From Tieghemiomyces parasiticus (Eukaryota; Kickxellomycota; Dimargaritomycetes; Dimargaritales; Dimargaritaceae): a stretch of DNA of 40,893 nt. Below, piece by piece: positions 33,628 through 40,893 of this stretch; position 1 is the first letter of the stretch, and the number at the start of each line of letters is the position of its first letter. Made by a program: the position numbers and the translations under genes. The DNA lies in NCBI GenBank assembly GCA_027575765.1, contig JANBPT010000365.1:1-40893 (forward strand). Reading direction: 5' to 3'. The notes under the pieces were generated by a model. The model was not told the DNA's origin. It saw nothing but the letters and a program-made list of their open reading frames with translations, and searched no databases.

Positions 33628-36545
33628 TCAGAGCAAGAGCGTACCCAGGTCAGCTGTCGAATACACCAGGTCCATAATATTGGCAGGCACCGGTGGAGAC
33701 CGCTCGGCCAAGGCAGTAGCAAATTTATCGTACTGTTCCACGAAGAGCCTCATGACCTGGTTTTGGATCCAGTTACGCAGGAGTGTCTGGCGTGGCGCGG
33801 AGGGTGTTCCAGGTCCAACGCAGGCGAAAGTGTCCACCAAGGTCTGGTCAACCACGGCGGCTAGGGCCTGCAACGCGTGCCGCAGGGTGTCCGCTAGGTC
33901 GTGCTCACGAATGACAATATCGAAGGTGCGTACAAAGCCATCCAGTACGGCGTCGTCGAGAGGTTCGTTGACATCGATTTTGTCCAGAATGCGACTGAGG
34001 CCGGAGCTTTCAAGGGTTTTCTTGAGCTGAGGGAAATTGAGAGGCAGGCGAGAATCAAGAGGTGGTCATAATAAATACGTCAATATAGGATACGGAAGCA
34101 AGGAGGTGATGACATCGGGTGAGGGAAACCGATCACCAGACCTGGGGCTCTATAGGGCACTCTGTTGACTTACCTGTATAATCTCGAGCTGGGATACGTT
34201 GTCTGCAATTCGGTCGCGGATACCGCTAAGGTGGTCTTTCAGCAGGGGGAGGGCCGATAGGCGTGTCTGTATAGATCGACGGTAGTGAGCACGCACAACA
34301 TGGACAGGACGGCCGTTAGTGTGGAGGTTAAATTATATCGCGCCAGTGCCAACACGTTTGACCGGCTGCTAGACAAGGAAAGGGCGAAAAGAGGGAAACG
34401 GAGTACTGTGTTTACACGTATAACACTTACGTAGGTTTGGCACTCGGTGTTGAGTAGGTAGATGAGCCGGTCAGCCGGCGGGAGGTTTGCATCGTCCAGG
34501 TCGGCAGCGTTCACCAGGATGGGTCCGACCACGACGCTCTCGAGGCGGGTGGCCAGTTCCCGATCGAACCGGAGCCCGGGGTCAACCGGTGGCGGTAACT
34601 TTGGTTGGTCGCCCGCATCCTTCCGTACTTGCCCACCCTCGCCGTTACCACCGCTCTCTTGGACCTCCAATGTCGGTGTCCCTGGCTCATCCGCTTCAAT
34701 CGCGGTCATGAACGAGCGATCCTGCACGCCGACCAGCTTCTCGACGGTTACAATCATGGCCTGGACCGGAGGCGCAATACTCAAGGTGCGCGGGTCGGGA
34801 AGGTCCAACTCGCGAATAACGTGAAGAGCATACGCGTGGAGGTACTCAAAGAACACTTCCTTGGCCTCAGCGCTAAGTTGGGTGAGCGTCCGTGCCATGG
34901 GAGCTTGTGGGCGGGAGGTCCTGGCGATTAGGTGGCAGTAGAAATAGAGGAGATGGAACACGTGGAAGGAGGGGAGGAGGTCGACGTTGGGCGAGCGGAG
35001 GGCCTGACGAATACGCAGGGCGAAGGGCTCGCAGACCCCCTCCACGATGCGTTCGAGGATCGCAGCGGGTGGGATCGAGATCGGACCAGTGGACCGTTCC
35101 GAGTGGGCGTCGCCGTCGCCGCTGTCGTCGTCGTCTGTGATGGAAATAGGGGAGGCAGCAGTGACCGCCGAACCGAGAACCCCATCCAGCCACTCGCGCT
35201 CTCCGGCATGAGCTTGATGTATCCACGCCAGCATGTCACCGACGTACCGCAAAGGGTCAGCGGCGTGGAATTCGAGGGGCCGGGTATGGGCCAGACCATC
35301 CCCATCGGCACCACTCGTACCCGTGCCGTGTACCAGCGCGGTGTGGAATCCGTCCACGAGGGCCTCGCGGCGGAATGCCACGACGGTATCGACGATACCT
35401 TCGAATAGCACGGGTTTGTAACGCAGCTCGGCTACGGCCCATCGAAACGTGGCAGTGACCTTGGGATCTTCAACGTTGAGGCGGAGTTGGCACTCGGCGC
35501 GGACCCACTGGTACAGAAGGTTGTAGATGATTTCTTCTGCCTGGGTGGATCGTTTCATCACGTCGCCGGCAACGCGCTGGTCATGGAGGGCCAGTAAAGG
35601 TTGGGTGTGCCGATGGATGGCGTGGAGGGCTTCAAACACGCGGAAATATGCCGGGTCGGCCACCAGCGCATCCACGCGGTCGAGCCAATCTTTGAACGCG
35701 GCCGCGGTGGATGGTGAGGTCGCATGGTGCAGGTCGTCCGCCTCGGCCACCGACCCGCCGCGACTCCGACCCGATGCGCGACGCTGACGGTCAACGGTTC
35801 CGCTCAGCGGCACCTCTCGAACCACAGGGCTGTGGGCCGCCGAATTTGGGAGGGCAAATAGGTGCCGGTATGCACTATACGCTAGGTGCTGGAACCGTTC
35901 CTCCCACGTAGCCAAGTAACGGTTGGCGCGGGCCACCACGGCCTCGAGGTCAGTCGGCAACGTGTAACGGTCCAAGAACGACTCGGCAGCCCGGCGCTTC
36001 AGTTGAACCTCCTTGCGTTGGGCCATGAGCACGTCAGCCTGCTCGGTGAGTCCCAGGGTCTTACCATGGACTGAGCGCCACTGGGCCTTAAGGGCTCCCA
36101 CGTCGGTCACTAGGTGGGAGAGCTGGGTTTCAAGGGCCCCGTACTGGTCGTACACCAACCGGAAGCTGTCCAAGTACGCCCGGTTCCAGTGCAGGGTCTG
36201 GCGTGTGAGGCGGGAGCGGAGTCGGGCAGGCTGGTGGATGAGCCACTCAAAGCCGTGGTCGGGGGCAGGTAGAGCACCATCGTCGTAGGTGGCGGCATCG
36301 AGATGGGGGCTACGAGGCGGGTTGAACGGGGGGGTACCGGTGGAATTCAGTACTCCGGGTCGACTGGGTAGGGGTGGCGCGGGGTTCGATTGGTGGGTCA
36401 TTGCGTGGGCCGCCACGAAGGCTTCTAGTGTGTCCTGGACGGTCCCACCTTCCTCGGTCGCATCGAACAGAGTGTGCAGTTTACGACTCAGCGGGTGACC
36501 ACCGCGGTCCGCCGGTAAACGGGGGGCATCCCCGAGGGCGTCCAT
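33628..36545 (-). CDS. COG6: conserved oligomeric Golgi complex subunit 6, three exons
   Basis: Exons are 36545-34431 (705 codons, ATG start), 34266-34174 (31 codons) and 34026-33628 (132 codons plus TGA), giving 868 aa. Introns are 164 and 147 bp; both have GTAAGT donors, CAG acceptors and phase 0. COG6 belongs to the COG tether for retrograde vesicles at the Golgi. Diagnostic segments are 'LSRKLHTLFD' (19-28), the coiled-coil-like N-terminal part, 'AESFLDRYTLPTDLE', 'YNLLYQWVRAECQLRL', the highly conserved 'DPLRYVGDMLAWIHQA', and 'SGLSRIL' at the start of exon 3. It is longer than the human protein (about 657 aa) because of an N-terminal extension and Asp/Ser-rich loops. It lies in tandem with PRP6 on the same strand, 321 bp apart; no functional link is implied. 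Confidence 0.93.
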
Positions 36546-36866
36546 CCGGATAGGGGAGAGGCCCGGGTGGATATAGGGGAATGTAATGGGTACAGGAGAG
36601 AAAGAATGGGCGACCGGCTTTTGGAAGTGAGGGCATTAGAGGTGTAGTAAAGCTGACGAAATGTAGTATTGTCAATCTCTGTAATAGGGTAGGTGGGTTA
36701 CAAGCACTGTCAGGTCCACCCTAACGGGAGGGGAGTGGTGAGGAGTTCAGTCACTCTCCCGGCTGCTCCAACGCTAGCACAGTGTATGTCCATACTAAGA
36801 ATTCAAGTTTACTTTGATTTATTACATTCGGGCAGGTGCGGCTTAGCTGCCGTGTCTACCAACCTT
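36546..36866. other. intergenic gap between PRP6 3' end and COG6 start
   Basis: A 321-bp gap holds both the PRP6 3' UTR and the COG6 promoter on the minus strand. AATAAA on minus lies at 36818-36823. No clear TATA box precedes COG6. Confidence 0.7.
36818..36823 (-). terminator. poly(A) signal of PRP6
   Basis: Minus-strand AATAAA (TTTATT on plus), 43 nt past the PRP6 stop codon, in a locally A/T-rich stretch. Position and sequence are those of a canonical polyadenylation signal. Confidence 0.6.
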
Positions 36867-39834
36867 CTATTTGGGCGGTGTTATGGTCTCGGCCACCTTG
36901 GCCAATTTCTCTTCCACGGGTATACCAAAATTGCGCACGTCCTTGGCGATCGGTTGCCATAGCTCGCCGTGGTGGGGATCGGCCTGTGCGCAGCCCTCTC
37001 GCACTTTCTGCTGGGTCTCGGGGGTCCCGTGCAGCAGTTCCAGCTTGTACCACCACGCCCAGGCATCCCCGGCGTCGCTATCGAGTTTAAGGGCACGTTC
37101 GAACCATGTGCGGGCCTTGTCGAGCTTCCGTTCACTCCAAAACAAGCGAGCGATGGCTGTCATGAGGACTGGGTCGTCGGGGCACTGCTTCATGGCATCG
37201 ACCGACCGACCCTTCCGCTGCGGCCGCGGGTCCAAAAAGATGGCTTCTGCCCACAGGATACCAGCGTGTGGACATTCCTGGAGCGCCTTAGAGAGGATCA
37301 GTTTAGTGGCCGGCGACATGGCAGAGGAAGTCGGTCCGCTCTGGCGGGTTTCGAGGTGGATTGCGTCGAGCCACAACGTAGGTGTCCGTGGGTTAAGTAG
37401 GCGGCCGCGTTCGAGAAGGGCCCGGGCGCGGACGGGCACACCGGCTCGCTCCTCAAGGCGGGCGGCCAGCCGCCATAGCGGGACCGCAGCGGGACACCGG
37501 GTCATCCCGGCGCGGTAGGCCTCTCGGGCGGCCGCCAGGTCATTGCGTTCCTCGTCGAGCTGCCCCTTGATCATCCAGAGCTTGTCGAACTTGGGGAACT
37601 TGGCCAGCGCCGTCGTCAGCAACACGCGAGCGGCTTCGGGGTCGTTCGTAATGCGTTCCAGCTGCACGGCTTTCATCCAGATCTTGGCTGTATTGGCGGT
37701 CACACGTGCCTTAGCTAGCAGTAGGCGGGCGTTATCGAACAACCGGTTCTCCATCTCGAGCTTAATGGCGGCCAGCCAGATCTGTTCCGAATCCGGATTG
37801 GCGTCAAAGGCCAGCCCCAGGATCTCGCGGGCCGCATCCACGCGACCGACCAGCCACAGTTCTTTGGCGCCCATGAGCCAGAATAGCTCGGTCTGTGGGC
37901 AGTACTTGACGGCCCGCTTGAGGAGGGCGTCCAGCGACCCCGGGGTGCCGTGCTTACGTTCAAGGTCGGCTGCTGCCAGCCACAGGTCCTCGTGGGTCGG
38001 GTAGGCCCGAATGGCGTGAGCGAAAAGGGCCCGCGCCGTCTCCACCGCTCCCTGTTCGAGGGCCTGTTCGGCGTCGGCAATCCACGTTGACTCCTGGTCC
38101 TCTGGGTCTAGATCGAGGGTTAAAGTGGCTGCAACGATAGCCTGGCAGGTCAGTGGGTACCCATCGCGTTCGCAGGCCACCGCCTCCTTGAGCCACTGCT
38201 CCCGGTTCAGGATGTTACCCTTCTCCGAAAAAACGTGCACCGCCCGCTCTATCACCGTCTTCACCATAGTCTCGGGCTCACCGGGCTGCTGCTCCTCCAG
38301 CTGGGCCCCAGCCAGCCAAATCTCGTGGCTCGTGGGGATGGCCTTGCGCGCCCGGTTCAGCACCTTCCGGGCATTGTCGTACGTCTCGAGGCGAGCCAAC
38401 GCCAGCCACAGTTCCGCCGAGAGCGGGACAAGTTCTACGGCACGCGACAGCAGGATCCGGGCATTGGTCGGGTCCTCCTCCAGAGACACGGCCGTCTTCC
38501 ACAGCTTGACCGAATTGGGTACCAGCTCCAGCGCCCGGCGGATGACTCGCTTTCGAAGTTTGGGGTCTGTCTCAAGCTGAACCGCCTGTAACCAGATGCG
38601 GACCGACTGTGGGAGGTGCTTAACGGCCTCGCTCAGCACCGTCTTAGCTCGCTCTGTAGGGTGAAGCCGAGCCGCTTCCAGCCACACGTCTTCGCTCAGC
38701 GGACAGGCGTCGCAACCCTTGCCAATGACGGTGCGTGCCTGCTGCAACTTGCCGGCCACCTCCTCGAGCCGAGCGGCGGCGATCCACCCGGGGGCATGCT
38801 TAGGGTTAGTGGAGGTGACCGCATGGAGTAGCGTGCGGGCCCGTTTGATGTCGGCAATTTCGGCGTTGGACTGCACCATCAGGCTGTTAAGCCCCGTGAT
38901 GTACCCACGCGGGTCAACCGTAGATGAGCCCGCCGCGGGGTCGGAAAAACGGTCGAGCTGTAGGCCCAGCATATGCTTACGGGCCTGGCCCAATTCCACC
39001 AAGTCGACCTTGCCCGTCGCGACGTCCCCAGGGCCCAGTCCCGAGGCTAGGCCGTCGGCTGCAGGGTCGAGGGTGGTCACCAAGCCGCGGGAGGCCTGTC
39101 CGCGTAGCAGAGCGTTGTCTGGTACGGGGGTGAATCGCATGGCGCTGGGGTCATTGTTACGCAGTCGACCCTTGGACCGGCTCTTGCCAACAAGATCGCC
39201 CACTTCGGGAAGGTTACTCCACTCGTCCTCGGTGACGGCGGCTAGTTGCCGTTTAAGGTCGGAAAACTGTTCATGGATGCGTGGACGTTTATCGCCAGCG
39301 GCGTCTTCGTTATCCTCGTCCTGATCGCCGTCACCCGTCCTACGCTTCTGCCGGCGCTCCTCCATCTTGGCATCAATGGCAGCATACACCTTGTCGGCCT
39401 CTTCGTCGTCCCGTTCGTACGGTAGTGTGGAGAACAGACCAGCCATATTGTCCGGGTCCTGGTGCATCGCTGCTTCTGTCTCATCGCGGGCGGCTGCGTG
39501 TGCCGCCGCGGTGGCAGCTCCCCGGCCACGACCTGCGGTCCCACCCGCTGGGCCGCTGTCCGGGCCCTCACGAGCAGGCCCAATGTCCGACCGCGTGGTG
39601 AATCCGGTGGCTCTGTATACAAACGACAGGGTAAAATGCGGAATATGTGGTGGTTTCAATGTCTCGGGATTCGTTAGTGATTTGGCCGTGAGTTTCCACC
39701 TTGGGTCGCCATGGCCTTTGGGCCGTGCCATTTGGCCGGGATCCCTCCAGTACGCGTACTTACCCCCGACCGAGGCCCGCGACATAGTTGGGTGGGGCTG
39801 GCTTCCCCAGAAAATCCTTTGTGGCGTTGAACAT
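36867..39834 (-). CDS. PRP6: pre-mRNA splicing factor PRP6/PRPF6 (U5 / tri-snRNP), two exons
   Basis: Exon 1 is 39834-39764 (71 nt) and exon 2 is 39612-36867, giving 938 aa, close to human PRPF6 (941 aa). The 151-bp intron has a GTAAGT donor, a CTAAC branch-like motif and a TACAG acceptor. Joining in phase 2 produces the family's N-terminal signature '[23 protein letters not shown]' (about 17-39). The N-terminal PRP1 domain continues through 'DDEEADKVYAAIDAKMEERR' and 'QFSDLKRQLAAVTEDEW'. From about residue 270 a superhelix of HAT/TPR repeats runs to the C-terminus; at least 12 W-x3-A-x2-E/L-type units are visible (for example 'IWLQAVQLE', 'LWLALARLE', 'IWMKAVQLE'). The protein bridges U5 and U4/U6 in the tri-snRNP. 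The intron is open in the exon 2 frame, so an ATG at 39785 inside it is a false start. Confidence 0.95.
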
Positions 39835-40728
39835 GGCGGGTAGAACGATTCAATGCCCAAAGTTAAAAAAGATGGGGAGAAAAAGGCAAGAATGCAAGCG
39901 CGAGGTAAGCTATGTCAATGGGGAGAATTATCATAGCACTGCGAGTGGGTCCCGGTGTACAAGGTTGTCACCTTTCACAAGAGGTGGGATGGACCGTCAT
40001 TAACCAGAGCTCCAAAAGCTGCGGGTGCACCAGGGCGACCAGTAGTGAAGGGGGGAGAGAGGCTGGGTTGTCTCTGATGCCAGCGGTACAAGTTCTACCC
40101 ACACTATCTGGTGTGGTGCTCTAGTTGGGTCCTCCTGCCCCTTCGCTGGCCATTCACCGACAGTGTCGGAGGTCAGTGGCATTAGTCGCACAAAGCCTCA
40201 GCACTATACGACCCTAGCCTCTCTAGACCCTTTGCTGGTAGAGCCCACCCTACGCCGATACAAACTTATAGTGAAAGCAACCACATCTCAGTGAATTAGA
40301 TAGCAACGATGGCGGCGATGGACGGGCGTGACCGATTCAAAGGTGGGTTCTCGATGGCTCCCTCCGCCTCCGCATGATCCTATCTCTTGTTCAAACCTTT
40401 CAGAGCGAGGGTTGTGGTGCGCCGCGACCAGGAAACGAGGTGCATTATCAAGAGAGAGGGAGAAGGCCTTCGGGCCCAGAGCCTGTTAATAAAATTCAGC
40501 TCGGTGCTATACTATCCGCCACCTCAACCATCCCCCGCCCGCCTCTATTGACTGGGTGATATTAGCCTTAAGCGTCCCTTCTTCCACACCATTATCAATA
40601 CCATCGGGTCGCCGGGCCTAATTCGACCCAACATCTACCTTCACCCACCCCTTCCTCCGACATTATCGACAGTCGTCACTGCATCCTGCACCAACTCTTC
40701 CAATACTCACTCTAACAACTAAGCCATC
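39835..40728. other. divergent intergenic region, PRP6 and secreted ORF
   Basis: About 0.9 kb between two divergent starts. The right half is C/T-rich (5' leader of the secreted ORF). A 22-codon ORF (ATG 40309) could be joined by a GTGGGT/CAG intron to a further short frame ending near 40488, but the product has no recognisable features. Nothing else is supported. Confidence 0.5.
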
Positions 40729-40893
40729 ATGCGTTTCGCCCTTGCCGCCGTGTCCGCGCTTTCCCTCGCGTTGGTTCTAGCTGACACGACTAGCGCGGCT
40801 TCCAGCCCTAAAGCCTAAACTCCTGCTCTCAGCCCCTCAAGCAGCACAGGGTCCCTAGGCAGCCCCGGCGTGCCGAAGACTCCAAAGGAGGGT
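40729..40893 (+). pseudogene. signal-peptide ORF with in-frame stop, cut by window edge
   Basis: The ATG (40729, context gccatcATG) opens a typical secretory signal peptide: Met-Arg, then a hydrophobic core of Ala/Leu/Val (about residues 3-18) and a small-residue cleavage region (Thr-Thr-Ser-Ala, about 20-23). The frame meets TAA at 40816-40818 after 29 codons. Beyond it the same frame stays open to the window end (25 codons) and is Ser/Pro/Thr/Gly-rich, the composition of secreted or wall proteins. No credible intron would remove the stop. This may be a nonsense-mutated gene, a sequencing error, stop read-through, or a genuinely short peptide. The 3' part lies outside the window. Confidence 0.55.

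Noticed and set aside
34239..36545. COG6 as an uninterrupted 768-codon ORF
   Set aside because: The last ~63 codons lie in an intron and its wrong-frame continuation; splicing restores the conserved COG6 C-terminal region downstream.
38719..39324. 201-codon plus-strand ORF opposite PRP6, and similar ORFs across COG6 and PRP6
   Set aside because: Antisense shadows of strongly coding, GC-biased exons; Ser/Arg-rich with no domains.
40309..40488. Possible two-exon mini-gene (GTGGGT donor, TTTCAG acceptor)
   Set aside because: The product would be about 39 Arg-rich residues with no recognisable feature; the splice sites are too easily found by chance.
1..40893. CRISPR array, rRNA, intact transposon, secondary-metabolite cluster
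   Set aside because: No spaced repeat array, rRNA core sequence, transposase or reverse transcriptase motif, or biosynthetic enzyme was seen on either strand.

Overview
This is eukaryotic nuclear DNA, almost certainly from a filamentous fungus. The support is a Zn(II)2Cys6 (fungal-type) transcription factor, two kinases of the fungal Hal4/Sat4-Hal5/Npr1 type, short GT-AG introns of about 135-195 bp with GTAAGT donors, and a typical eukaryotic tRNA-Gly(GCC). An early-diverging (zygomycete-grade) lineage is my guess from the divergent sequence and loose gene spacing, but the window does not prove it.

Layout from left to right. A single-exon protein kinase lies at 1942-3246 (+), behind a TATA box and a long pyrimidine-rich leader. 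About 6.5 kb of gene-poor DNA follows, with GA, GT and T/G microsatellites. Next come a tRNA-Gly (9714-9784, -) and a two-exon KIAA1143/DUF4604-like gene (9988-10812, +). Another 4.4 kb of gene-poor DNA leads to a second kinase (15250-16443, -), clearly a paralogue of the first. A nearly 9 kb stretch with no recognisable gene follows. An F-box-like gene (25381-26940, -) comes next, then 3.8 kb with only weak, coding-like fragments.

The right end is compact. A Zn2Cys6 transcription factor (30772-33378, +) converges on COG6, a Golgi vesicle-tethering subunit (33628-36545, -, three exons). COG6 is in tandem with PRP6/PRPF6, the U5/tri-snRNP splicing factor (36867-39834, -, two exons). At the right edge a signal-peptide ORF (40729, +) is interrupted by an in-frame TAA after 29 codons, although the frame stays open and Ser/Pro-rich beyond it.

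The genes do not form one pathway. They are housekeeping functions (splicing, Golgi tethering, tRNA), signalling (two kinases), regulation (transcription factor, F-box) and a possible secreted protein. I found no CRISPR array, rRNA, intact transposon or biosynthetic cluster. I do not see a convincing new multi-gene system. The points most worth a second look are the kinase pair, the interrupted secreted ORF, the open COG6 intron that could give an alternative C-terminus, and a few coding-like fragments and short palindromes in the gene-poor DNA.
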